The notes: a model not told the origin generated them from the letters alone. A stretch of DNA of 48,411 nt from an uncultured Eubacteriales bacterium (GCA_900316025.1 ONBJ01000018.1:1-48411), one strand, 5' to 3'; positions 33,072-42,017 are shown, numbered from the stretch's first letter. Made by a program: numbers and translations.

Positions 33072-34297
33072 AAAGAATTTTATCGGCAGCACTTGCGTTG
33101 ACAATGACAGCGACATTGTTCACATCGTGCTCAACAGAAAATACAACACCAAAAAATGAAAACAATCAGTCAGCGGCGAGCGTCACTGAAAATACGACCG
33201 AAAATGTAACGGAGCAGGCAACAGAGGAAACAGTAAAGTATAACACCCTGTATTTCAGGGACAAATCAAAGAGCAGCAAGGCTACAGCGACATTTTTCAA
33301 CAGCAAAAGCGGCGAAAGCGAAGATGTTGAAATGAAAAAGATAAGCTCTGATGATGAAGCGGTTACATTCTCCTGTGAGGGTGACTGTTCCGCCTACAAT
33401 ATGGCTTACATAACATACGGCGACAAAAAGACAAATCATGATTTTGCGTTCAACAGATGTACAAGCGGCTGGTATGTAGAAGAAAATGAGCTTATGCCCT
33501 ATACCTATACGGAAAACGGAAAGAGCAGTTCAATTGAATATGAGGATATAACGCTCACCGTAGGAGAATATGATAAGTTTATTCACGTCTGGAAGCCCGA
33601 TGACTATGACGCTTCATCTGACGAGAAATATTCTACTATATATTTTCTTGACAGTGATATTATATCATCATTCGGTACTGAACAGGTAAGAGCTATGATG
33701 TCATCAACGAACCGCAAGGCGATAGTAGTAGCGGTTGAAAACAATTTTGCACGTAATTATGAGCTTGTTCCTGAAATTGGTGTTTCAAGAGATGAAGAAA
33801 TGTTCGGCGAACTTAAGTATGACAATATGAACGGTTCGGAATTTTCAGATTTTATGGCTGATACGCTTGTTCCGTATGTGCAGAAGCATTACAATGTATA
33901 TACGGACGCAGAGCATACCTCTATTGCAGGAGTTTCACTCAGCGGACTTGAGGCTTTCTATATAACAATGGAGCATCAGGACAAATTCGGAACACTTGGC
34001 GGACTGTCGCCCTCGTTCTGGGAGTATGACGCTGCTACATGGGAAAAATATCTAAAAGACAAAAGCTTTAACGAAAATTCACCGTTTTTATATTTCTACA
34101 CAGGCCCGGAAAAGCTTGATACCGACCCTGATGTTACGGATATGTACAACCGCCTTAAAAAGATGGGCTATCCCGAAGATAAAATGGTACTGCACTTTAA
34201 CGAAAAGGGTACTCACAGAGGAAGCTTCTGGTGCTGTATGTTCTCGGAGTTTCTCACAGCGGCGGCTTTTCACCGCATAGAACCGCTTCAGAAATAA
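33068..34297 (+). CDS. Lipoprotein-type esterase of the esterase D / Fes family
   Basis: Exported alpha/beta hydrolase of 409 aa. MKRILSAALALTMTATLFTSCS is a signal peptide with a probable lipobox ending in Cys (LFTSC), then a Thr/Asn/Glu-rich linker. The hydrolase part (about 170-400) has IYFLDSD, AIVVAVENNFARNYELVPE and IAGVSLSGLEAFYITMEHQDKFGTLGGLSPSFWEYD; Ser in GVSLSG is the nucleophile. HFNEKGTHRGSFWCCMFSEF near the end supplies the His. Relatives (PF00756) include feruloyl and acetyl xylan esterases, so plant-polymer work is plausible. The start is TTG, overlapping a leader frame. An N-terminal beta domain precedes the catalytic part. Confidence 0.87.
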   Translation: MKRILSAALALTMTATLFTSCSTENTTPKNENNQSAASVTENTTENVTEQATEETVKYNTLYFRDKSKSSKATATFFNSKSGESEDVEMKKISSDDEAVTFSCEGDCSAYNMAYITYGDKKTNHDFAFNRCTSGWYVEENELMPYTYTENGKSSSIEYEDITLTVGEYDKFIHVWKPDDYDASSDEKYSTIYFLDSDIISSFGTEQVRAMMSSTNRKAIVVAVENNFARNYELVPEIGVSRDEEMFGELKYDNMNGSEFSDFMADTLVPYVQKHYNVYTDAEHTSIAGVSLSGLEAFYITMEHQDKFGTLGGLSPSFWEYDAATWEKYLKDKSFNENSPFLYFYTGPEKLDTDPDVTDMYNRLKKMGYPEDKMVLHFNEKGTHRGSFWCCMFSEFLTAAAFHRIEPLQK

Positions 34298-34394
34298 TCT
34301 GACTTTGAAATTCGGAACAACACGGCTTTGCAGTATATAAAACTTTGTTGTTTTGAATTAATACAAAATATATTTACAAAATATTAACAATCTA

Positions 34395-34423
34395 TTGAAA
34401 TAAAATGTAGTGTATGATAAAAT
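34395..34423 (+). promoter_or_regulatory. Promoter of the 16-domain Big_2 gene
   Basis: TTGAAA (34395-34400) and TAAAAT (34418-34423) with a 17-nt spacer, very like the esterase promoter. The start codon lies about 370 nt further on, giving an unusually long leader. Confidence 0.65.
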
Positions 34424-34799
34424 GGTATAAAAGTACCGAGTGTTTGGAAAAGTCTTTTGAAAGCGTTGTAAAGCGTTGCTGTGTCAAATCTGGTATCAGA
34501 CGGGATATTTCATATAAAAATGCAGGCTTTACAGTGAACAAACTGACATCTGAATGACATAAAATCCGTAAAAGCTTACCGTTGTCATACCAGCATACAA
34601 TGAACCGAAAAAATAATTGAAAGGAGAATAGATGTATAAACATCGGTTTCAGGTGCAGGTTATGTACAGAGGTTTTCGGATTGGCAATCCGTATTATTAT
34701 GTTAATGAAGAAATGCGGAGGGCTGTCTGCTCTGACGGGTGAACATATGTCATTCGTTTATCAATAAGAAGAACTTTAAATTTTAAAGGAGGTTTTAAA
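34424..34799 (+). other. Long 5' leader of the Big_2 gene
   Basis: About 370 nt between promoter and GTG 34800. I see a GCGTTGTAAAGCGTTGC direct repeat (34461-34477), one short frame (34632-34742) and a strong AAAGGAGG site at its end. It does not match riboswitch classes I can recognise by eye (no GEMM, SAM, TPP or glycine core). Confidence 0.45.
34632..34742 (+). CDS. Possible 36-residue upstream reading frame
   Basis: ATG 34632 follows GAAAGGAGAAT and opens 36 codons (MYKHRFQVQVMYRGFRIGNP...), basic and tyrosine-rich, ending 57 nt before the Big_2 start. No known family. It may be a leader peptide or chance; the good ribosome site is its main support. Confidence 0.35.
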   Translation: MYKHRFQVQVMYRGFRIGNPYYYVNEEMRRAVCSDG

Positions 34800-37700
34800 G
34801 TGAGAAAGATAAAAAGAGTACTGGCTATCGTTCTGTCGGCTATGATGTTCCAGAGTATGGCAGTGACATCAGTATCGGCGGTAAACATTGATACCGTTTC
34901 GGTCGGAGCAGTTTCGGCATACAGCGAGTCGGAAACATCAGCGGTAAAGATAACCCTCGACAAGACAAGCATATACACCTACGAGGGCGGAACAGAAAAG
35001 CTCACGGCAACGGTAGTACCGGTAGACGCAGACACAGGAGTTATCTGGAGCAGTACCAACACAAACGTTGCTACGGTAGACAGCAACGGAAACGTAACAG
35101 CGGTATCAAAGGGTACGGCAAAGATAACGGCAAGAACGAACAACGGTCTGACCGCAAGCTGTAATGTAAACGTAAGCGTATTGCCGCAGGAGGTATTTCT
35201 GGACAAGACATCGCTTACAATGGTACTGAACGATACATACCAGCTTACACCGAGCGTATCGCCTGAGGACGCATACGCATCATACGAGTGGTGGACAAGC
35301 AACGCAAATATAGTAAGCGTAGATGATCAGGGAAATCTCAGAGCAAGGTCAATAGGAACAGCAACAATAGCCGTAACAACATCAAACGGAATAAGTACGC
35401 TGTGTACGGTAAACGTAATAGCAGTTCCTATAAGAATAACTCTGGACAAGACTGATTTCAATATGCACATAGGTGATGAAGTTACCCTTAGAAAAACGGT
35501 AGTGCCTTCAAATGCAGTATCAGAATATAAGTGGAGCAGCAGCAATACCGCAGTTGCAACAGTTGACCAGAACGGAAAAATAACCGCAAAGGCACTGGGA
35601 GATACGTCAATCACCGTAAAGTCAGACAATGAAATCAGTGCATCATGTATTGTACACGTAAAGAAGCAGCCCGAAAGCATACGCTTTGCAGAAAGTGAAA
35701 AGCAGATGGCAGTCGGAGTACCTGAGGTTTTTGAGGTTATTCCCACACCCGAGGACGCATACGCAGACTGTACATTCAGCAGCAGCAATGCAAACATAGC
35801 TGTGATAGATGCAAACGGCAGAGTAACTCCCAGAGCAGTAGGAAACTGTGTGATTACAGCGGTTACGGGCAACGGAAAGACAGCAACCTGTAATCTTACG
35901 GTATCGGCACAGCCTTCAAGCATAAGGATAAACGAATCAAATTCAGGAGTTGCAATCACGCTTCAGATAGGAAAGTCAAAGCAGCTTACAACAACTATTC
36001 TTCCTGCAAACGCATATACAACCTGTACATGGGAGAGCAGCAATACAGACGTTGTAAAAGTTGACGAAAACGGAAAAATAACAGGAGTTTCGGTAGGAAC
36101 ATCTGAAGTAACCGTAAAGACATCAAACGGAAAGCAGGACAAGAGAGTAATCATATGCGGAGAAGTTCCGACAGGCATTTCAATAAGCAAGAGCGAGATT
36201 ACAATGAACCTTGAGGAGCAGACAGAGGTTTATGCAATACTTGAGTCTGATTATGCAGTAGCAGACCTTATATGGACTTACGAGATAAACGGAACAATAA
36301 GTGCGAGTGTCAATGCACGAACAGGAAATCTTGTAATAAAGTCTGCAAGGGCAGGAAGAAGTGTTATAACGGTAACGACGGATAACGGACTTACAGCAAA
36401 CTGTGTTGTAAATGTAGTACCGAGCGTAAAGAGCATAGTTATACTCAACAGTCCTCAGCCTATAAAGATGAATCCGGGAGATAAGGCAAGTATAATAAAA
36501 AGAGTGACTCCTGCAAGTATACAGACTGTATACACATGGACAAGCAGCAATGAAGATGTTGCCACGGTAGATGCCAACGGACTGGTTTCTGCGGTTAATG
36601 TGGGAAAAGCTATAATTACAGTTACTGCCGAAAACGGAGTAAAGGCTTCCTGCGAAGTTGATGTGTGTCCTCTGCCTGATTCGATAACGTTGGATAAGAG
36701 CAGCCTTTCACTCAAAAATAATGAATATTATACATTTGAAAAAACACTTTATCCCGAAAATTCCTATTCACCGACCTACACATGGAAGAGCAGTGATACA
36801 AACGTTGCCACGGTAGATGCTTACGGAAAGATTATGGGAAGAGATACGGGAACAGCGGTAATAACAGTTACGACAAAGAATGGAAAGACAGCTTCCTGTA
36901 CCGTAAATGTTGTTGCAGAGCCACTGGCAGTAATGTTCAATGAAAACAGCACCTACTGGCTCAGAGAAGGGGAAACAGGAAAGCTTACAACAAGGCTTTC
37001 ACCTGCCGGAGCATTGACGACCTTTACATGGTCAAGCAGTGATACTTCGATAGCTACAGTTGATGCAGACGGTACAATACACGCAATAAAGCAGGGTACT
37101 GTTACAATTACGGTAGAAACTGCCAACGGAAAGAAAGCATCACTCAAAATAACGATATACAAGAAGCCTACAAAGGTGGTACTTGCACAGAATTCGCTTT
37201 CTATGTACGTAACACAGAAGTTCACGTTCCAGCCTGATGTTTATCCCGAAAATTCAAAGACCTCGGGATACACATATTCGAGCAGCAAGCCCGAAATAGC
37301 AGAGATTGACGACAAGGGAAATGTAGTTGCAAAGAGTATAGGAACAACAATAATTACCGTAAAGGACGACCTTAACCACAGTGCAAAGTGTATTATCACG
37401 GTATATCCTGTTCCCGAAACGGTAACTCTCAACGCTTCCATAGTAAATCTCAACAAGGGCAAGACATATACGCTTGTTCCGACAATAACCCCCGATAACG
37501 CACTCACAGCTTATACATGGACAAGCAGCGACAGCAGTATTGCCACTGTTGACGAAAACGGAAAAGTAAAGGCTGTAGATATAGGTACTGCGTATATCAC
37601 AGTTTCCACGTCAAATGACAAGACGGCAACCTGCAAGATAAACGTAAAGAGAACACCTACAAATGTAGAGCTTAACAAAACTTCAATGACCCTCGGAGAA

Positions 37701-38867
37701 GGTCAGACATATACGCTTACTACCATACTTACACCTGCAAGTGCATACACAACCTATAAGTGGAGCAGCAGCAATACAACAGTTGCAAGCGTAAACTCAT
37801 CTGGCAAGGTAGGAGCAAGAGCAGTAGGTACAGCAACAATAACTGTTACAACCGCAAACGGCAAGACAGCTACCTGCAAGGTAACAGTCAAGAAAGGTCC
37901 CACCAGCATAAAGCCTGCACAGACAGAGATTAATCTCGGAGCAGGTCAGACTTATGATATGACCTACACGCTTTCACCCAGCAATGCCGTAACGGTATGC
38001 ACATGGAGCAGCAGCAAGACGAGTGTTGCAAAGGTTTCTTCATCAGGCAGAATTACTGCAAAGAGTTCAGGAACAGCTACAATAACGCTTAAAACATCAA
38101 ACGGAAAAACCGCTACATGTAAGGTTACGGTAGCTCCCGCTCCCACGAGCATTCAGCTCAGCAAGACAACCTATGAGATGGGGGTAGGACAGTCATATAC
38201 TTTCAGCACAGTTATGAAACCCAGTAATGCTTTTGTTTCCAATACATGGAGTTCAAGCAACAGCAATGTAGTATCCGTAAATTCACTCGGCAAAATTTCT
38301 GCAAGATGTGAGGGTACAGCTACAATTACTGTAAAGACATACAATGATGTTACTGCAAGCTGCGTTGTTACGGTAAAAACAGCACCCGAAAGTGTTGCAA
38401 TCAACAAGACGGCAGTAAACGTAGGTGTAGGTCAGAGTGTTACACTCAAATCAACACTTACACCTGAGAACGCTTATACCTTCTGTAATTGGTCAAGCAG
38501 TGATACAAGCATAGCAAAGGTAAGCAGTCAGGGAGTTGTTACAGGCGAAAAGGTAGGTACGGCTACAATAACCGTAAAGACATCAAACGGCAAGACAGCT
38601 ACCTGTAAGGTTAATGTAAAGAATGCTCCCACAAGCGTAACACTTACACCTTCAACAGCTAAACTTAGTGTTGGCGGAACTGTTACACTTACAAAAACGC
38701 TGACACCTTCAAACTCAGCTACAAGCTTCAAGTGGACGAGCAGCAATACAGGAGTTGCAACAGTTGACAGCACAGGCAAGGTAAAGGCTGTAGCAAAGGG
38801 TACGGCTACAATAACCGTAGCAACCTTCAACGGAAAGAAAGCAACCTGTAAAATTACAGTTGCATAA
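34800..38867 (+). CDS. Secreted protein of 16 tandem Big_2 immunoglobulin-like domains
   Basis: Extracellular protein of 1355 aa. MRKIKRVLAIVLSAMMFQSMAVTSVSA is a signal peptide. The rest is 16 consecutive Big_2 domains of about 81-86 residues, each with an LDKTS..L..G....L....P.nA...W.SSN..VA.VD..GK..A...GtA.ITV.T.NGktAsC.V.V pattern. Domains 11-16 are most alike, while 4-7 and 10 have diverged (domain 6 has lost the W.SSN motif). No catalytic, dockerin, LPxTG or membrane-anchor part is seen, so it may act as a stalk, matrix or adhesin. GTG start behind AAAGGAGG. The strong similarity to the Big_2 domains at 17.5-18.2 kb suggests a shared origin. Confidence 0.92.
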   Translation: MRKIKRVLAIVLSAMMFQSMAVTSVSAVNIDTVSVGAVSAYSESETSAVKITLDKTSIYTYEGGTEKLTATVVPVDADTGVIWSSTNTNVATVDSNGNVTAVSKGTAKITARTNNGLTASCNVNVSVLPQEVFLDKTSLTMVLNDTYQLTPSVSPEDAYASYEWWTSNANIVSVDDQGNLRARSIGTATIAVTTSNGISTLCTVNVIAVPIRITLDKTDFNMHIGDEVTLRKTVVPSNAVSEYKWSSSNTAVATVDQNGKITAKALGDTSITVKSDNEISASCIVHVKKQPESIRFAESEKQMAVGVPEVFEVIPTPEDAYADCTFSSSNANIAVIDANGRVTPRAVGNCVITAVTGNGKTATCNLTVSAQPSSIRINESNSGVAITLQIGKSKQLTTTILPANAYTTCTWESSNTDVVKVDENGKITGVSVGTSEVTVKTSNGKQDKRVIICGEVPTGISISKSEITMNLEEQTEVYAILESDYAVADLIWTYEINGTISASVNARTGNLVIKSARAGRSVITVTTDNGLTANCVVNVVPSVKSIVILNSPQPIKMNPGDKASIIKRVTPASIQTVYTWTSSNEDVATVDANGLVSAVNVGKAIITVTAENGVKASCEVDVCPLPDSITLDKSSLSLKNNEYYTFEKTLYPENSYSPTYTWKSSDTNVATVDAYGKIMGRDTGTAVITVTTKNGKTASCTVNVVAEPLAVMFNENSTYWLREGETGKLTTRLSPAGALTTFTWSSSDTSIATVDADGTIHAIKQGTVTITVETANGKKASLKITIYKKPTKVVLAQNSLSMYVTQKFTFQPDVYPENSKTSGYTYSSSKPEIAEIDDKGNVVAKSIGTTIITVKDDLNHSAKCIITVYPVPETVTLNASIVNLNKGKTYTLVPTITPDNALTAYTWTSSDSSIATVDENGKVKAVDIGTAYITVSTSNDKTATCKINVKRTPTNVELNKTSMTLGEGQTYTLTTILTPASAYTTYKWSSSNTTVASVNSSGKVGARAVGTATITVTTANGKTATCKVTVKKGPTSIKPAQTEINLGAGQTYDMTYTLSPSNAVTVCTWSSSKTSVAKVSSSGRITAKSSGTATITLKTSNGKTATCKVTVAPAPTSIQLSKTTYEMGVGQSYTFSTVMKPSNAFVSNTWSSSNSNVVSVNSLGKISARCEGTATITVKTYNDVTASCVVTVKTAPESVAINKTAVNVGVGQSVTLKSTLTPENAYTFCNWSSSDTSIAKVSSQGVVTGEKVGTATITVKTSNGKTATCKVNVKNAPTSVTLTPSTAKLSVGGTVTLTKTLTPSNSATSFKWTSSNTGVATVDSTGKVKAVAKGTATITVATFNGKKATCKITVA

Positions 38868-38917
38868 GGCTGAAAATAAGATATAACGGAGGCTTGACAG
38901 AAGTTTAAGCCGAAAGT

Positions 38918-38958
38918 CAAGGCTCACGACAGCACGTAAAAAGCTGTCGTGAGCCTTG
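38918..38958 (+). terminator. Hairpin after the Big_2 gene
   Basis: CAAGGCTCACGACAGC pairs perfectly (16 bp) with GCTGTCGTGAGCCTTG around a 9-nt loop. There is no T-run, so it may be a terminator of the hairpin-only type. Confidence 0.6.
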
Positions 38959-38996
38959 CGGATTCGTGAAGAAAAAATAAAAATGGGGGATAAAGT

Positions 38997-39022
38997 GTAC
39001 AATAATGTACAAAACAGTACAA
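38997..39022 (+). promoter_or_regulatory. Three GTACAA boxes at exact 10-bp spacing
   Basis: GTACAA occurs at 38997, 39007 and 39017, one helical turn apart on one face of the DNA. TACAAT within the first box could be a -10 element. They lie about 80 nt upstream of the DUF4373 gene. A tandem-site regulator is inferred. Confidence 0.45.
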
Positions 39023-39099
39023 CTTTCTGTTTTTAACGGCTATTTAATGAGGGGGGAAAGCTCTCAGATAATATCATAACAAAGAAGGAAGTGACTTGG

Positions 39100-39660
39100 T
39101 TGGCAAGACCTAAGAGGGTAGGACTGGATTACTTTCCGCATAGCTGCATAGCAGGACAGGAACTGCAGCTTTTGCAGGCAGAGTACGGTCTGAAAGGATA
39201 TGCAGTGGTAATGAAGCTTTACGAAATGATATTTTTTGACAAAGGCTATTTCTGCGAATGGACAAAGGACGTAGCAATGATGTTTGCACACAGAAACGCT
39301 GTAAGTATCAGTGCTGTGTCTGAAATAGTAGCGTGTGCAGTGAGAAGAGGTATTTTTGATAAGGATATGTACGAGAAGTACGGAATACTGACATCGGCTG
39401 AGATACAGGAGGAATATCTTGAGATAGTATCAAGGCTGAGGAGAAAGTATGTGACACTTACAAAAGAATACCTTATGACTGACTGCACTCTTTTTTCGGT
39501 TTCCGTGAGAATTTACAGCATAAATTCGGGAGAAACGCAGATAAACTCCGTGGAAACTCCGCAAAAGAAAACAAATGAAAAGAAAGGAAAAGAAACTACA
39601 GACAGAAAGAAAATATCGTATGATATTGAAGCATTTAAAAAATATGATATTTTTGAATGA
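39100..39660 (+). CDS. DUF4373 / Lin1244-type protein
   Basis: Protein of about 186 aa with the N-terminal DUF4373 (Lin1244/Lin1753-type) domain: MARPKRVGLDYFPHSCIAG, LQAEYGLKGYAVVMKLYEMIF and DKGYFCEWTKDVAMMFAHRNAVSI. The domain is winged-helix-like and most often found in phage or plasmid replication-initiation proteins. After residue 130 the protein becomes Lys/Thr/Glu-rich and no primase-loading partner (DnaC/DnaD) is seen. I prefer TTG 39100, giving the family's MARPK start with AAGAAGGAAG well spaced; GTG 39091 sits inside that site. There are no phage genes around it, so it may be a remnant or a domesticated copy. Confidence 0.78.
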   Translation: MARPKRVGLDYFPHSCIAGQELQLLQAEYGLKGYAVVMKLYEMIFFDKGYFCEWTKDVAMMFAHRNAVSISAVSEIVACAVRRGIFDKDMYEKYGILTSAEIQEEYLEIVSRLRRKYVTLTKEYLMTDCTLFSVSVRIYSINSGETQINSVETPQKKTNEKKGKETTDRKKISYDIEAFKKYDIFE

Positions 39661-39849
39661 TATGACTGCACAAATTATATGATTGGTTATAGTAGACAAA
39701 TAGGGGAGGTTATATTTTCACAGCGTTAAAGAATAGTTAATAGCTTTTTGAGGAAAAAAGTATTATAATATTTCTGAGGCTGGCAGTAATGCAGATAAAA
39801 AAGGAAATCATACAGGATAAAGGGTACTTGAAGTACACAAAATAAAGCT

Positions 39850-40776
39850 ATGAAGATTATGGTTAATATTATTGAACAGGTAAAGAAATATCTTGAAAAG
39901 AACGCACAGGACAGAATATCGTCAATAGCAGGACAATCGGCATTTTTTGTAATACTTTCGGCAGTACCGTTTCTGATGTTTATGTTTGCGGTTATGACGG
40001 CACTGGGAATATCGCAGAATATTCTGGTATATTACAGTCAGTTTGACAGCAGTTCACGTATAGGAGCATATATACAGAATTTTATAAACGAAACCTATTC
40101 GAGTTCTGAGGGTATAGCATTCACGACTATAATAATGTCATTATGGTCGGCAGGAAGCGGAGTATTTTCCGTAAGCGAGGGAATAGGAGTAATATATAAG
40201 CTTGAGGATAGAAGAAACTGGCTTGTAAAGCGTCTTGAAGCGATGGCATACACGGTTATAATGTTTGTTATACTTGTAATAACTCCGTTCGGATTTGTTC
40301 TGGTGGAGGTTTTCGAGAATTTTATAGATAAGCATATATATAAGCTGCCGTTTGCGGTTGCGTTTCTTTTCAGCTTCAGGCATATAATCACGCTGATAGT
40401 TTTCACAATACTTATAGCTGCGGTGCTTAAAATATACCTTATGCCAAGACTTAAAAATAAAAAATATTCACATTTCAGGGCACAGCTTCCGGGAGCATTT
40501 GTAACGGCTCTGGGATTTATGCTTGTATCAAGGATAATGAACGCATATGTTGAGTATTTCAACGGATTTTCTCTGTACGGAAGCCTTGCGTGTCTTGCCG
40601 GAGTAATGCTTTGGATTTACGCTACAATGTATATTTTTCTTTGCGGAGTGCAGTTCAATTACATTTACCGCAGACAGATAAGCGGATTCAGAATTTTAAA
40701 GGTTTTAAAAAGAGAAAAAAGAAAGCTGAAACACAAAACAGAAAATGTACAGGAAGAAAAGGCAGAACAAAACTGA
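39850..40776 (+). CDS. YihY/UPF0761 family inner-membrane protein
   Basis: Membrane protein of 308 aa in the YihY (BrkB-like) family, of unknown activity. About six membrane segments are seen: FFVILSAVPFLMFMFAVMTAL, FTTIIMSLWSAGSGVFSV, AYTVIMFVILVITPFGFVLV, HIITLIVFTILIAAVLKIYL, GAFVTALGFMLVSRIMNAYV and GSLACLAGVMLWIYATMYIFLCGVQFNY, the last being the most conserved family block. The C-terminus is basic and cytosolic. The ATG at 39850 has only a weak ribosome site. It is followed by family B copy 3. Confidence 0.88.
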   Translation: MKIMVNIIEQVKKYLEKNAQDRISSIAGQSAFFVILSAVPFLMFMFAVMTALGISQNILVYYSQFDSSSRIGAYIQNFINETYSSSEGIAFTTIIMSLWSAGSGVFSVSEGIGVIYKLEDRRNWLVKRLEAMAYTVIMFVILVITPFGFVLVEVFENFIDKHIYKLPFAVAFLFSFRHIITLIVFTILIAAVLKIYLMPRLKNKKYSHFRAQLPGAFVTALGFMLVSRIMNAYVEYFNGFSLYGSLACLAGVMLWIYATMYIFLCGVQFNYIYRRQISGFRILKVLKREKRKLKHKTENVQEEKAEQN

Positions 40777-40808
40777 TTTCTAACAATATTCTTTCAGCTA
40801 AACCAAGG

Positions 40809-40916
40809 GTGCGGCGATTGCAGACCGTTTCGGACAAAAGTCCGAAACGAAATTTCAAGCATTTGCTTGAAATTTGTAAAAAGCATTTTATGCTTTTACG
40901 TCTGCAATCGCCGCAC
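40809..40916. repeat. Family B cloverleaf-like palindromic element, copy 3
   Basis: Outer stem of 17 bp, GTGCGGCGATTGCAGAC (40809-40825) with GTCTGCAATCGCCGCAC (40900-40916). It encloses CGTTTCGGAC/GTCCGAAACG, AAATTTCAAGCA/TGCTTGAAATTT and GTAAAAAGCAT/ATGCTTTTAC (one base unpaired). It lies just downstream of both the yihY-type gene and the convergent PHP gene. Confidence 0.9.
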
Positions 40917-40958
40917 TCACTGCCTGAGCGTATAACTTTCTGAAATTTAAAACAGACC

Positions 40959-41804
40959 TCAGAGAGAGCCGTTTATTGCAACTGCCACGGGACGGTGCTT
41001 TTCAAAATAGTGATATTTCGTAAATCCTGCTTCCTGCAAAAGCTTTATGGCTTCATATATTCCTTTTCCTATATCCTCTCTGCGGTGTGCATCTGAGCCG
41101 ATGGTTATGTATTCTCCTCCAAGCTCTCTGTATCGCTTAAGAAGCTCTGTATCGGGCATAGTTTTTCCGAGCTTCTGTCTTAATCCCGAGGTGTTTATCT
41201 CCAGTGCCTTGCCGTTTATTATGAGTGTTCTGAATATTTCGTCGGTAATTTCGGAATATTGCGTTATATCCACTTTTATTCCCCAGTCACCTGAAATATA
41301 CCTCAGCGGATATGTGAGATGTGCAAGACTGTCAAATCTGTTCCACCTTGCAACCTCCAGAACTTCGCTGAAATATGTTTTCAGTATTTCCGAAACAGAA
41401 TGATTTTTGTAGTCCAGCCAGTAAAAATCTCTCATATTCCTTACGTTATGTAACGATGCAAGCACAAAATCAAAATCATCAAGCAAAAGTGCTTTCTCTG
41501 CCGCTTCCAAATCCTGCATAGCCTGTCCAAGCTCCAGACCTCTCAGAAGCTTTATCTGTCCTGCATATTTTTCCTGACTTTCTTTCATATGTTTTACAGA
41601 CTGCGGTATAAGCTCTGCAAAATTTCCGAATTCGCTTTCTTCGGGATTGTTCCAGCCGTTTGCCTCACAATGATCCGTTATCGCTATAACATCTGTTCCC
41701 GTTTTTATTGCCTGACTGCATATATTGTCCGTACTTTCACAGCCGTCAAAGCTCCACTCACTGTGACAGTGACAGTCGCATATAATCTGTCCCGATTTAC
41801 TCAA
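40959..41804 (-). CDS. PHP-domain phosphatase, histidinol-phosphatase-like
   Basis: PHP-superfamily metal-dependent phosphoesterase of 281 aa. Metal ligands appear in order: ICDCHCHSEWSFDG (HxH near residue 12), IAITDHCEANGW, LRGLELGQA (Glu), FVLASLHNVRNM (His), FDSLAHLTYPLRYI (His) and ITIGSDAHRREDIG (DxH). This set matches the HisJ/HisK histidinol-phosphate phosphatase group, but no his genes are beside it, so another substrate is possible. The start is TTG with AGAGGTGAT well spaced; an ATG between them opens only a two-codon frame (ATG CTT TGA) overlapping the TTG. It is bracketed by family B copies 3 and 4. Confidence 0.85.
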   Translation of the reverse strand: MSKSGQIICDCHCHSEWSFDGCESTDNICSQAIKTGTDVIAITDHCEANGWNNPEESEFGNFAELIPQSVKHMKESQEKYAGQIKLLRGLELGQAMQDLEAAEKALLLDDFDFVLASLHNVRNMRDFYWLDYKNHSVSEILKTYFSEVLEVARWNRFDSLAHLTYPLRYISGDWGIKVDITQYSEITDEIFRTLIINGKALEINTSGLRQKLGKTMPDTELLKRYRELGGEYITIGSDAHRREDIGKGIYEAIKLLQEAGFTKYHYFEKHRPVAVAINGSL

Positions 41805-41839
41805 AGCATATCACCTCTGCCTTTGTTCTGGTTTTTCGG

Positions 41840-41933
41840 GCGATTGCAGACATAAAAAGCGTAAGCTTTTTACAGATTTCAAGGTATACCTTGAAATCTC
41901 ACGGCGGCATATGCCGCCGTGGTCTGCAATCGC
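41840..41933. repeat. Family B cloverleaf-like palindromic element, copy 4
   Basis: Outer stem GCGATTGCAGAC (41840-41851) with GTCTGCAATCGC (41922-41933). Inside are TAAAAAGC/GCTTTTTA, AGATTTCAAGGTATACCTTGAAATCT (an uninterrupted palindrome) and CACGGCGGCATATGCCGCCGTG (also uninterrupted). The trailer AGCTTCAGCTAAGCTGAAAG is itself hairpin-forming. Confidence 0.9.
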
Positions 41934-42017
41934 AGCTTCAGCTAAGCTGAAAGCTGTATTTTTTTTCCGTAAAGTTCTGGACGGTTTGAAAAAACCGTCC
42001 TTAATGCCAGATAAAAA

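Noticed and set aside
34424-34631. A cyclic-di-GMP or other riboswitch in the Big_2 leader
   Set aside because: I could not find the conserved core of any class I know, so I only describe the leader.
34979-38920. Many minus-strand open frames of similar, hydrophobic sequence across the Big_2 gene
   Set aside because: They are the antisense image of the repeated Big_2 codons and share no start signals.
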